Below are positions 25,617 to 34,253 of a DNA stretch of 64,000 nucleotides, piece after piece. Every line of letters begins with the position of its first letter. Within the stretch, counting starts at the first letter, position 1. Under the pieces are notes generated by a model, which was given only the letters and a program-made list of their open reading frames with translations, ran no database searches and was not told the origin of the DNA. Location: assembly GCA_004353515.1 (NCBI GenBank), contig SMNZ01000007.1, positions 248,001 through 312,000 on the forward strand, in the 5' to 3' direction. The translations under genes were made by a program, and so were the position numbers. This stretch comes from Alteromonadaceae bacterium M269 (GTDB lineage Bacteria; Pseudomonadota; Gammaproteobacteria; Enterobacterales; Alteromonadaceae).

Positions 25617-27737
25617 CTAATTCCGTAACGACTCAGCTATATCAACCGAATACCTCGCAACTTCCATGATTTCATCAAAATCAATTGGCGACACATTCCC
25701 TGTTTCAATAGCCTCGATGAACGCTTTAGAACAATTAGCTTGGCCCTTGTCTTGTGCCATAAGCTTATCTTTACTAAAGCCCTTCCAATCATAACCAATG
25801 AGCTTTCTAAAGTTATCTAGCTGCAAGACTGCATTATTAGCGAACACTTCAATACGTTCTTTCGCAAACGCCTTACCACCATTAGCGAGGTAATTGATGG
25901 TACCAAACGATCCATCCTTAAATGACAAAGTAATTGAAGCTTTATCCTCAGTTACTTCAACACCATCAGCTTTACCCATGCTGGTTGCATTAAAGCTAGT
26001 AATTTCACTACCAGTAAGAAAACGCATTAAATCAATATAATGACAAGCCTCTCCAATGATACGTCCTCCACCAACAGCAGGATCCTGTGTCCAGTGGTCA
26101 CTGGGAATAGCCCCAGCATTCATTGTCATTATAAATGCTTTAGGCTCAGAAACTTTAGAGAGTAACGATTTCATTTTCACGATATGAGGAGCAAAACGTC
26201 GGTTGTAGCCAACCATAACTCTGCATGCCCCCCCTTGTGCACGATATGCAGCCTCTATATCGTCGAGTTCTTTATGCGTTAAAGCTAAAGGCTTTTCTAC
26301 AAAGACATTCTTACCTGCATTAATAGCTTGAATAACTTGCTCTGCATGCAGATTATGCTGGGTAGCAATAACAACCGTGTTGATAGACTGATTCTCAAGC
26401 AACTGAGGCAAATCAGTAGAGGCATTGGCAAAGCCATTTTTCTTACCATGATGGACTGCACTTACACCGCCACTAGTCAGCAAAGTATCAAGTTTTGCTC
26501 CCGCTTCTTTGAACGCAGGAATTAACACTCTTGAGGCATAATTGCCTCCACCAACAAACGCACAAACTGCGGACTCCGGAGCATAATTGTCAGGAGCCTT
26601 AATACTCACTAATTTGTTATCTAATAACTCCTTAGCATCTGCAGTATAGTTTAATAAGATGCCTAAAGATGACTTATCGTCTAAACATTTATACGCTTCT
26701 ATCGCACTATCAATATCAAACCGATGGCTTATCAGAGGCTTCATGTCTATCGCACCTGAAGCCATCAAGTCTAGTACAGCTTCAAAATTACGCTGTTCTG
26801 TCCAGCGAACAAAACCTAGTGGGTAATCATTACCCTTCTCTTCGTATTCTGAGTCGTATCTACCAGGGCCATATGAACATGAAACTTGGAACGATATCTC
26901 CTTCTCGTAAAAATCAGCTCTTGACAACTCCAACCCAACAACACCTACAAGTACTATTCGACCTCGCTTGCGGCACATATTAGCACCGTTACTAACAGGG
27001 TCGTTACTCTTGGTAGATGCAGTAATAATAACTGCATCTACACCATTTCCTCGAGAAAAAGCGTTAGCTTTAGATATCGGATCTTCATCAATTGATAGAT
27101 CTACAGTTTCCGCACCAAATTCGCGAGCCATCTGACACTTAGACGAATCGAAGTCTATACCTAAAACTCGGCATCCATTTGCAATTAAAAGTTGAACGGT
27201 AATGAGTCCGATCAAACCTAGTCCTGTAACAACAACGGTCTCTCCAATAGTCGGATTAGCAATACGAACTCCCTGCATAGCGATAGCCGCTAATACAGTA
27301 AATGCAGCACTTTCGTCGTCTACGTTATCTGGCACTTCAGCACACAAGTTTTTTGGCACACACACGACCTCAGCGTGATTACCATTTGAAACTACTCTCG
27401 TCCCAACTTTGAAATTTGTACCGCCATTTTCTTGAACTATTCCGACGTTGCAATAACCAAGTGGTAAAGGCTGATCTAACTTAGACCTCACAGCATCTAT
27501 GGTAGGCATTAAACCATCGGTCTTAACCTTATCTAAAACCATTTTGACTTTATCAGGCTGTGACCGAGCTTTCTCTATCCAATTTGACTTACCAAAATCA
27601 ATCAACATACGTTCAGTACCAACAGATACCAACGACTTAGTTGTAGTTATTAATAGCTGCCCTTTCTTACTTTGCGGACATGGAACATCAACTAACTGCG
27701 TCTCACCGTTAGCAATATTTTGAAGAATTTGTTTCAT
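25617..27737 (-). CDS. Bi-domain oxidoreductase: zinc alcohol dehydrogenase-like plus Gfo/Idh/MocA
   Basis: A 706-residue natural fusion. Residues ~1-355 are a medium-chain (zinc-type) dehydrogenase with Rossmann motif Val-Thr-Gly-Leu-Gly-Leu-Ile-Gly and a Gly-Val-Asp-Ala-Val-Ile block. Residues ~385-706 are a Gfo/Idh/MocA NAD(P)-dependent oxidoreductase with Val-Gly-Gly-Gly-Asn-Tyr and the family Glu-Lys-Pro-Leu-Ala-Leu motif. Such fusions are common in surface-polysaccharide loci, where they probably oxidise or epimerise nucleotide sugars. The substrate is not known. The AAC(3)-like gene ends directly before its ATG, and the heparinase-like gene follows after the palindrome at 25579. Confidence 0.88.
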   Translation of the reverse strand: MKQILQNIANGETQLVDVPCPQSKKGQLLITTTKSLVSVGTERMLIDFGKSNWIEKARSQPDKVKMVLDKVKTDGLMPTIDAVRSKLDQPLPLGYCNVGIVQENGGTNFKVGTRVVSNGNHAEVVCVPKNLCAEVPDNVDDESAAFTVLAAIAMQGVRIANPTIGETVVVTGLGLIGLITVQLLIANGCRVLGIDFDSSKCQMAREFGAETVDLSIDEDPISKANAFSRGNGVDAVIITASTKSNDPVSNGANMCRKRGRIVLVGVVGLELSRADFYEKEISFQVSCSYGPGRYDSEYEEKGNDYPLGFVRWTEQRNFEAVLDLMASGAIDMKPLISHRFDIDSAIEAYKCLDDKSSLGILLNYTADAKELLDNKLVSIKAPDNYAPESAVCAFVGGGNYASRVLIPAFKEAGAKLDTLLTSGGVSAVHHGKKNGFANASTDLPQLLENQSINTVVIATQHNLHAEQVIQAINAGKNVFVEKPLALTHKELDDIEAAYRAQGGACRVMVGYNRRFAPHIVKMKSLLSKVSEPKAFIMTMNAGAIPSDHWTQDPAVGGGRIIGEACHYIDLMRFLTGSEITSFNATSMGKADGVEVTEDKASITLSFKDGSFGTINYLANGGKAFAKERIEVFANNAVLQLDNFRKLIGYDWKGFSKDKLMAQDKGQANCSKAFIEAIETGNVSPIDFDEIMEVARYSVDIAESLRN

Positions 27738-28610
27738 TTATTGATATATCGTTATCCCGTTAATAGAATCTTTTTTTATTTGCTCTGTAAGTTCTAAGCC
27801 GTTTACTACAAAGAAAGGTGACATATACCATTTTGAAGACTTCCAATACTTTTCATTTAAATTATTGCGGACGTATTTTTCTGGGTTAGCTTTTACAACC
27901 ACCCCCATATCATGAACATAGGAGCTAACCTCAATTTCCTTTCCACATTCATCTAAGCAAAGTTTATTATATTTCTTGCTTTCATTAACTTTTACAGGAA
28001 AGCTTGCTGGTTCCATGTCTTCAGCTATATGCACAAAAGATAGATAACTCATAGGAACTCCTATTCCAACAACTTTAGGCTGTAGACTAAGCATTTTATG
28101 ATATGGGGTGCCATGCCCGAAAGGGTATTCACATAAGTTATGACCTTCCAAGAGTTCTCTTGTTAACCCAACACTAGCTATAGATTTGGTCGGGTGAAAA
28201 CTTCTAATTGCATCCTCACGTTTTCTAACATACTCAGAAAAACCTCCCATACCTGATGGTGAATTTAACACATCGAATTTCTTCTTAGAATTCATAAATT
28301 GCTTTGACGACATCCTCGGAAAGCAAGGCACTGAAATACTCCCCTCGCTCCCAACTATGTCTTGAATAATATAAAATATTTTTTCTGAACTTAAATCTGT
28401 GTTTAGCAATGAAATAGATGCATGAACAAATACATGATCGCCTTTGGAAATACCTAGTGTCTCTCCAAGTAACTTCCTAAGGTTTTCCTCCTTAAGAACG
28501 GGCAATATTTTTACCAACCTCTGTTTACCCTTAAATTCCCATTTTTTTAATTTCTTTTTAGTTGAATCACTTATGAATTTAGCTAAAACTCTTCTTACAA
28601 GTAATCGCAT
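27738..28610 (-). CDS. AAC(3)-fold N-acetyltransferase, probably sugar-modifying
   Basis: Acetyl-CoA-dependent acetyltransferase of the aminoglycoside 3-N-acetyltransferase (antibiotic_NAT) superfamily, 290 residues. Recognisable motifs are Val-Phe-Val-His-Ala-Ser-Ile-Ser, Phe-His-Pro-Thr-Lys-Ser-Ile-Ala-Ser-Val-Gly and Pro-Phe-Gly-His-Gly-Thr-Pro-Tyr. In a polysaccharide operon its natural substrate is most likely an amino sugar, not an antibiotic. ATG 28610 is chosen: it lies one base after the upstream stop codon, whereas the open frame runs upstream only to a TTG within the previous gene. Codons are markedly AT-rich here. Confidence 0.82.
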   Translation of the reverse strand: MRLLVRRVLAKFISDSTKKKLKKWEFKGKQRLVKILPVLKEENLRKLLGETLGISKGDHVFVHASISLLNTDLSSEKIFYIIQDIVGSEGSISVPCFPRMSSKQFMNSKKKFDVLNSPSGMGGFSEYVRKREDAIRSFHPTKSIASVGLTRELLEGHNLCEYPFGHGTPYHKMLSLQPKVVGIGVPMSYLSFVHIAEDMEPASFPVKVNESKKYNKLCLDECGKEIEVSSYVHDMGVVVKANPEKYVRNNLNEKYWKSSKWYMSPFFVVNGLELTEQIKKDSINGITIYQ

Positions 28611-28611
28611 A

Positions 28612-29661
28612 TTATTTCTCAATATACTTCATATAATATGAAGAGACAGTATCATAGCTCACACTATATATTTTCTCCAATGCCCGAAAAAACAAGTGTA
28701 AATCATCATTATTATAGCTAGTTTTTGAATGCCCTATTAAAGTTATAGGGTAGATTTCCTCACCAGAATTTATTGAATTGATTTCCTTTTCAATCATTTT
28801 TAACAATGTCTTTCCAGGCATGAAATTAAAATCAGCTAATGCGTAATCCCTAGAAAGGAGTTTTTTTATTTTATTTAGGGCCCCCTCCCCTTGGTCCGTA
28901 ACTTTATTCTTATAATAATAACTCACGATAGAGTTAACAAAAACCCTTTTACTAGACATATAAAAAAGAGGAGCAACCTTTGTCCTTCGAGTTAATATAG
29001 GCAACTCAAGAATAGAATCCTTATCAATTGATTCTTTACAAATATCTTCCTTTGCATACCAATAAGGCCTATCTGAAGCTTTTCTAAAATCAAAACTACC
29101 ATATCCACTTTTTAAATGAGCACCTTTGGCAACAGTACTATCGATACGATACCCTGCCTTCAAAAGGGCTGAGATAAGCTTTCTAGAATCTCTTGCTGAC
29201 CAAGCCCCAGCTCTAAAGGATAAGCAACGATAATCAGGTTTAATAGGTTTCAAATTACGCTCGAGAAACCCCTTCCCATCTCTTAATATTTCTACTATAG
29301 AATCTTCGGCAAGAAAGGTTATGTCGTAGAGGTTTTTATTTAAAATAAAACCTTTTTCTTCTGTATAAGATGCATCCAACCAAGTCGGGTGCAGATGGAA
29401 TTGCACATCATGACCTCTAGATACAAGCTGTTTTAGCTGTTCTAAAATTGCCTGATTAGCGCTTTTAAAATAATCATTCAAACCTGAATATTTATCAAAA
29501 GCTAAATACTGACCATACTCAAAATAAACTGTCAGCTTGGCACCATAGAGTTCGCATATATCCATTAAATGATTGGTGGGTATTATTTGCTCTCGGTAGA
29601 CGTCTCCTGTACCGTCACCAAATAACTCATAGTCAAGTGTTAATTGTATTGATAAATTCAT
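28612..29661 (-). CDS. Polysaccharide deacetylase-like protein
   Basis: A 349-residue protein with a NodB/polysaccharide-deacetylase-like plan: Thr-Leu-Asp-Tyr-Glu-Leu near the N-terminus (the usual metal Asp position), Gly-His-Asp-Val-Gln-Phe-His-Leu-His-Pro (His-X-X-X-His-type metal motif) around residue 95, and Phe-Arg-Ala-Gly-Ala-Trp near 150. The C-terminal part has Thr-Leu-Ile-Gly-His-Ser-Lys. No signal peptide is seen, so it would work in the cytoplasm, perhaps on a lipid-linked sugar. Two bases separate it from the hexapeptide acyltransferase upstream. Family membership is likely; activity is an inference. Confidence 0.72.
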   Translation of the reverse strand: MNLSIQLTLDYELFGDGTGDVYREQIIPTNHLMDICELYGAKLTVYFEYGQYLAFDKYSGLNDYFKSANQAILEQLKQLVSRGHDVQFHLHPTWLDASYTEEKGFILNKNLYDITFLAEDSIVEILRDGKGFLERNLKPIKPDYRCLSFRAGAWSARDSRKLISALLKAGYRIDSTVAKGAHLKSGYGSFDFRKASDRPYWYAKEDICKESIDKDSILELPILTRRTKVAPLFYMSSKRVFVNSIVSYYYKNKVTDQGEGALNKIKKLLSRDYALADFNFMPGKTLLKMIEKEINSINSGEEIYPITLIGHSKTSYNNDDLHLFFRALEKIYSVSYDTVSSYYMKYIEK

Positions 29662-29663
29662 AC

Positions 29664-30152
29664 CTATTTTCTTAATGATATGACTTTTGCAGGATTACCC
29701 GCTGCAATTGAGTTAGCTGGTAGAGACTTTGTTACGACAGAACCAGCCCCAACAACAACACCATCTTCAATAGTGACCCCAGTTAATACAATACTCCTAG
29801 CTCCTAACCAAACATTATTACCAATCACTATACTGCCTTGTTTCCCTTCACCAAGCTCATTCATAGGTTTATCAGACGCTTGTATTGCATGATTCCCTCC
29901 AATTAACATTACATCTTGCGCAAACATAACGTCGTTACCAATTTTAATTGGACTCAACCCAGATTGACTAGTCGACAATACTACCCCCCGCCCCAAGAAA
30001 ACTCTTTTTCCTAAAGTTATATATTTTGACGGATATATTTTAACTCCAAAAGCACAAATTAATTCGCTACCAAAGTTTAAAGCCCTAACTCTGCCTTTAG
30101 TTGCAATTAAAAGACGGATAAAGTTTAGTAAACGTTTGCTGGAAGAAATCAT
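29664..30152 (-). CDS. Left-handed beta-helix (hexapeptide) acyltransferase
   Basis: A 162-residue trimeric acyltransferase of the LbH family (maltose/galactoside/serine acetyltransferase-like). Imperfect hexapeptide repeats run from about residue 45, with the active-site loop Gly-Gly-Asn-His-Ala-Ile and the end signature Gly-Ala-Gly-Ser-Val-Val-Thr-Lys ... Ala-Ala-Gly-Asn-Pro-Ala-Lys-Val. It should O- or N-acetylate a sugar of the repeat unit. Its ATG overlaps the stop of the upstream glycosyltransferase by 4 bases (ATGA). Confidence 0.88.
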   Translation of the reverse strand: MISSSKRLLNFIRLLIATKGRVRALNFGSELICAFGVKIYPSKYITLGKRVFLGRGVVLSTSQSGLSPIKIGNDVMFAQDVMLIGGNHAIQASDKPMNELGEGKQGSIVIGNNVWLGARSIVLTGVTIEDGVVVGAGSVVTKSLPANSIAAGNPAKVISLRK

Positions 30153-31279
30153 TTATTACCATTCACCAGAGATTTCATTATAAGTTCCATTTTCTGCATT
30201 TCTTTTTCATAAGATAGTTTATTATTAACAATGTCAAATGCTTTTCTTTGCAATCGTTTATATAATACGGGAGATTCTATCAGGCTATTTAATTTATAAG
30301 CTAAACTCGATGCAGACTTTACATCGCAACATAGTACGGTATGACCATCTGACAAGTTTTCTTTCACCCAAGCTAAGTCACTCACCACAACAGGCGTCCC
30401 GCAGGCCATTGATTCATAAACACTTTTTGGAGAACTATCAGAAGACGGGACAGAAATAGTAATGTCATTATTTTTATAGTACTTAGGCATTTCAGAAAAG
30501 TCTACGTATCCGATCCAATCGACATTATCTTCAATATCAAGTGCCTTGGCCTTCTCTTTATAACTTGTTAAGTACTCATCACCAAAACCAAAAGTAAACT
30601 GACAAACAAAATGCACTTCATATTTATTCTTAAGAATAGCTAAAGCATTTAGAATTGTATCTATATTGTATAAAGGAGTTATCCCTCTAGGGCTATACAG
30701 TCTCACTTTCCCAGAGGCTTCTAATTGACTCGAAGTACTTCCTAGTTCTTCCCCAGGTTTAAACTGCCTCAAATCCACTCCATTTTGGACAATATAATTA
30801 TTGTGCGCCGAAGCTCCATACAACAAACCCGCGGCTTGGATTACCAAAGAATCTCCAGTTACAGTATCAACCCGTCTAAAGACCCTTTTCGCCATGAATC
30901 GATAAAACCAACTCGTTTTCGCCCTTACAAGTAACTCACTTCCTTGTTGAGTATATATTATAGGTATATTAACTTTCAAAAAACTACCAAGAAAAGCATA
31001 ATATAGTGCAACACAATGCACTATATCGATATGTTCAGTTTCAATTATATTTTTAACTTTCCTGATATAAAAAGGGAGGCTAATCAACTTGTTAAAATGC
31101 CTATTAGGAGTATCAAATATCGGAGGCACTTGAATTATCTTTATATTTTCTTGGAAATGCACCGGTTTATACTCTTTCTTAAAATCCGAAAATAAAAAAA
31201 CTGTATGTTTTTCAGAAAAATACTCTGTCCACTTAGCATTGTGCCAGCTAGACGAGTCTGCTATGTACAATATCCTCAT
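30149..31279 (-). CDS. Glycosyltransferase family 4
   Basis: GT-B fold glycosyltransferase, 376 residues. The N-terminal acceptor domain begins Arg-Ile-Leu-Tyr-Ile-Ala-Asp-Ser-Ser-Ser-Trp-His-Asn. The C-terminal GT4 domain contains Gly-Tyr-Val-Asp-Phe-Ser-Glu-Met-Pro and Pro-Lys-Ser-Val-Tyr-Glu-Ser-Met-Ala-Cys-Gly-Thr-Pro-Val-Val. It acts at the cytoplasmic face on lipid-linked oligosaccharide. It is coupled to the hexapeptide acyltransferase gene by ATGA and follows the SDR gene by 16 bases. The sugar specificity is unknown. Confidence 0.88.
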   Translation of the reverse strand: MRILYIADSSSWHNAKWTEYFSEKHTVFLFSDFKKEYKPVHFQENIKIIQVPPIFDTPNRHFNKLISLPFYIRKVKNIIETEHIDIVHCVALYYAFLGSFLKVNIPIIYTQQGSELLVRAKTSWFYRFMAKRVFRRVDTVTGDSLVIQAAGLLYGASAHNNYIVQNGVDLRQFKPGEELGSTSSQLEASGKVRLYSPRGITPLYNIDTILNALAILKNKYEVHFVCQFTFGFGDEYLTSYKEKAKALDIEDNVDWIGYVDFSEMPKYYKNNDITISVPSSDSSPKSVYESMACGTPVVVSDLAWVKENLSDGHTVLCCDVKSASSLAYKLNSLIESPVLYKRLQRKAFDIVNNKLSYEKEMQKMELIMKSLVNGNK

Positions 31280-31295
31280 AACTCTTATATGAGAA

Positions 31296-32153
31296 CTAGC
31301 TCATATATTGCCCTCCATTTACTGACACAGTTTCACCAGTAATAAATTTAACCTCATCTTTTAACAAGAACTCTACAAAAGAAGCTATTTCCTCTGGTTT
31401 TGCTAAACGAGATTTTGGAATGCCTTCAATTATTTGATTAACAATTTGCTCGTCTATTTTATTAACCATTTTAGTATCTACATAACCAGGCGCAAGGGCA
31501 TTAACGGTTATATCTTTACGCGCAGATTCTAGAGCTAACGCTTTGGTAAAACCAATTATCCCCGCCTTCGCTGCTGAGTAATTAACTTGACCAAACTGCC
31601 CCTTTAAACCATTAATTGAAGAAATATTCACTATACGACCAAAGCCTCTTTGGTACATTTTCTTATACAGAGGCTGTGTTACATAAAATAAACTAGATAA
31701 GTTACAGTTAATTACGCTTTCCCAATTATCTGCACTCATTTTAAGAAAGCTACTATCCTTTGTAATCCCTGCGTTATTTACTAAGTAACCAACCGTATAT
31801 TGCTCTGCTAAGTGCGTCATTACCTCGGTAACCATTTCACAGCTTGTCAGGTCCACCTCAACCCCTTGGACTTCTTCTGAAAAGCTATTCTCATCTTTCC
31901 ACTCTAAAAATTGGTGACACTTCATTGGCCTATAGCAAGCTAACACATTATAACTCTTGTTAGAAAGAGTTCTCACTATCTCAGTTCCAATTCCTCCCAT
32001 AGCTCCGGTTACCAGTACATATTTACGTTCAATCACAGATGTTCTATTCCTATTAATTATCTTCTTAAATCTGAATATAAGGTACAATTCAATTACAAGT
32101 TTCAAGAGCTTTCTTAATTCTGTTTGAAACCTCCTCCTCAGAAAACTGTTCAT
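31296..32153 (-). CDS. Short-chain dehydrogenase/reductase (FabG-like)
   Basis: Classical SDR. Motifs are Thr-Gly-Ala-Met-Gly-Gly-Ile-Gly (cofactor), Asn-Asn-Ala-Gly, catalytic Ser in Asn-Ile-Ser-Ser-Ile-Asn, and Tyr-Ser-Ala-Ala-Lys. The C-terminus Phe-Ile-Thr-Gly-Glu-Thr-Val-Ser-Val-Asn-Gly-Gly is of the FabG type. In this locus it probably reduces a keto-sugar or serves acyl-group synthesis. The start is uncertain: the open frame reaches an ATG at 32153, 65 bases inside the upstream gene, giving a basic 40-residue extension. A GTG at 32036 behind AGGA would give a normal SDR N-terminus. The longer form is listed. Confidence 0.85.
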   Translation of the reverse strand: MNSFLRRRFQTELRKLLKLVIELYLIFRFKKIINRNRTSVIERKYVLVTGAMGGIGTEIVRTLSNKSYNVLACYRPMKCHQFLEWKDENSFSEEVQGVEVDLTSCEMVTEVMTHLAEQYTVGYLVNNAGITKDSSFLKMSADNWESVINCNLSSLFYVTQPLYKKMYQRGFGRIVNISSINGLKGQFGQVNYSAAKAGIIGFTKALALESARKDITVNALAPGYVDTKMVNKIDEQIVNQIIEGIPKSRLAKPEEIASFVEFLLKDEVKFITGETVSVNGGQYMS

Positions 32154-33081
32154 CCAAAACTCTTATGACTTCATTCGAATAAACTGACAAATCACAACTC
32201 AACAAAGTGGGAAAACTTTCTAAGCTCAAAGCTATGCAATCTAATAAGCTTCCCGTTAGCGTTATATTCGTAAAAGCTTCCTTAAAGCCGATAACAGGGA
32301 TACCGAATGACATTGCCTCTATAACCTTGTTTTTTACTCCTGTACCATATTTAATCGGATATATCAGTGCTCGAGCCCCAAAATACACGTGAGAAATATC
32401 TTCAACATATCCTTCATACTTCACGTTTTCAGGCAGAGAAATATGATTGGGGAAATTTGCCCCAAAAAGTCGAAACAGTAAAGTCGACTTATCTGCGATT
32501 TCGATAATTTTTTCCAATGCTGCCAAGTTAGGGGGAAAAGCATAATCCCCAACAAATGTAACAAAGCCATCTTTTCTAAAAAGCTTTTTCTTTTTTTGAA
32601 CATAAAAAGGAAATACTAATGAATTACGAGCCAACTTAAATGGCATGGAATTAACCTCATCATCGCCTAAAAAAGCCACCTTATTAGACCTAGCAAGCAA
32701 AAGCTCCTTAAACGCAAGAAATAAGGTTAAAATCTTTATTTTCAAGCCTAAATTTTGCTTCAACATATGAAAGGTAGAATCGCAAAGATAGTGTATAACT
32801 TTTGGATTAATATTTGAATAAGACAAATAACAAGGACTAACAGGGAAAGTACTGACTATAATGTATCTATATTTACTATCCTTTAGCGCTTTAACCACTT
32901 CAGGTGAAGGCATTGCATTAAATCTAAAAATACCCCAACGACCATATTGGCTAACATCATTATAAAAAACGTCAACTGAATAGTTTTTGATTAAACTATG
33001 TAACAGGTTTTTGTCCCTCAAAGTGGAACCATTTTCAACCCCCCCTTGAACACGCTCTGTAATTAAAGCGATTTTCTCCAT
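32089..33081 (-). CDS. Glycosyltransferase (GT4/GT1-like)
   Basis: A 330-residue protein with a diverged GT-B pattern. Motifs are Gly-Gly-Val-Glu-Asn-Gly-Ser near the N-terminus, Val-Thr-Phe-Val-Gly-Asp-Tyr around 175, and Pro-Ile-Lys-Tyr-Gly-Thr-Gly-Val-Lys-Asn-Lys-Val-Ile-Glu-Ala-Met-Ser-Phe-Gly-Ile-Pro-Val near 255-275. The last is the usual donor-binding segment. It overlaps the polymerase gene upstream by 19 bases and the longest form of the SDR gene downstream. Donor and acceptor are unknown. Confidence 0.82.
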   Translation of the reverse strand: MEKIALITERVQGGVENGSTLRDKNLLHSLIKNYSVDVFYNDVSQYGRWGIFRFNAMPSPEVVKALKDSKYRYIIVSTFPVSPCYLSYSNINPKVIHYLCDSTFHMLKQNLGLKIKILTLFLAFKELLLARSNKVAFLGDDEVNSMPFKLARNSLVFPFYVQKKKKLFRKDGFVTFVGDYAFPPNLAALEKIIEIADKSTLLFRLFGANFPNHISLPENVKYEGYVEDISHVYFGARALIYPIKYGTGVKNKVIEAMSFGIPVIGFKEAFTNITLTGSLLDCIALSLESFPTLLSCDLSVYSNEVIRVLDEQFSEEEVSNRIKKALETCN

Positions 33082-34253
33082 ACCAATCTCTTATAAAAAT
33101 AGTAAATAACAATTAAAGCAATATAAAATCTAAAAACTTGCAACAATTGAACAATAGTGCCGGTCATAAAAACATAAGAATATAAAAAAACAAAGTAACA
33201 CAATACTAAGTTAGCTAAACTCCCTTGTTTATATCTAAAAAATATAATGGTTAAAGCACAACTTAAATAGAGTTCTAAGCCAACAAAAATAGGGTTTACC
33301 GAATGATAAACAATCCCAAAAAGTGTAGGTTCAAAGCCGTTTGCCAAACCAACGTCTTGATTTAAAAACTCAATAGCAAACATTCTACCTATGCCATAAG
33401 AATTCTGCCCTAAAAGACCATCAACAAAGGCCGCAGTAAGAACGCCTTTTAGTAAATAAAGTGAAATACTTCCCACTGAAAAAACAACATTGTCATCATT
33501 TTGAGGTATCATTAAGACATCTAAGCCAGAAACTCTCCTAGAAATAGATGTAATTACAAATGTGTAAACATTAAGGACACTCTCTCCCATACTTTCTAAT
33601 TGAGAAAAGAAAAAATTTGAAAAATCAGATCTACCTTCACGTTTATAAGCGGCAATCACTATAAAGAGCGGGTAGGTAATCAACACAAAGAAAGACGCCA
33701 AAAAAGCTTTCAAGCTTATTAATTGTTCACGCTTTAGTATCTTTACACTAATAAAAATAAGCAAAGCAAAAATCATACCAGATTTTGATGCCATTAAAGC
33801 ACTAGGAATTAAAAATAAAATAGTATTAAGCTTATTATTTTTCCTTACTATTAATAATGTAAAGTAGAGTAAATTCAAAGGAACCAAAGAGTATACAAAA
33901 AAGAGTATTAACCTTTCTACTCCTCCCAAGTTTACTCCCGACCTAGCTCCTAAAACTATAGCAATGAATAATAGTGCTGTTTCCAAATAAAAAGCTTTCT
34001 GAACAAGGTTAACAAACTTGTTGTCGACGAAAAATGTTACCCTCTCCGGCACCAAAAAATATAAACTAAATTGAATAGATATAAAAAGCGACAGTGTAAA
34101 AAAATTCAATTCTCCTAGGTTTGCAGAAATCCCGAACTTTACAAACTGAAAGCTATTAAGATCTAACGACAATGTCCAATATCTAATAACATATAAAAAA
34201 AGTATAAAGAAGGTTAGAATCAGTATGAAAAGTCGCCTCGGATAAAGTACCAT
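33063..34253 (-). CDS. Wzy-like O-antigen/exopolysaccharide polymerase
   Basis: A hydrophobic 396-residue protein with about 10-11 membrane segments and a long soluble loop around residues 205-300 rich in Arg and Ser, the layout of Wzy polymerases, which join repeat units in the periplasm. As usual for Wzy the sequence itself has no strong motif, so the call depends on topology and on its place between Wzx and glycosyltransferase genes. The ATG at 34253 shares one base with the flippase stop (TGATG); a GTG at 34256 is an alternative. Very AT-rich. Confidence 0.72.
   Translation of the reverse strand: MVLYPRRLFILILTFFILFLYVIRYWTLSLDLNSFQFVKFGISANLGELNFFTLSLFISIQFSLYFLVPERVTFFVDNKFVNLVQKAFYLETALLFIAIVLGARSGVNLGGVERLILFFVYSLVPLNLLYFTLLIVRKNNKLNTILFLIPSALMASKSGMIFALLIFISVKILKREQLISLKAFLASFFVLITYPLFIVIAAYKREGRSDFSNFFFSQLESMGESVLNVYTFVITSISRRVSGLDVLMIPQNDDNVVFSVGSISLYLLKGVLTAAFVDGLLGQNSYGIGRMFAIEFLNQDVGLANGFEPTLFGIVYHSVNPIFVGLELYLSCALTIIFFRYKQGSLANLVLCYFVFLYSYVFMTGTIVQLLQVFRFYIALIVIYYFYKRLVWRKSL

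Noticed and set aside
27738-28610. Antibiotic resistance gene
   Set aside because: The fold matches AAC(3), but the operon context is polysaccharide synthesis and no mobile element is near.
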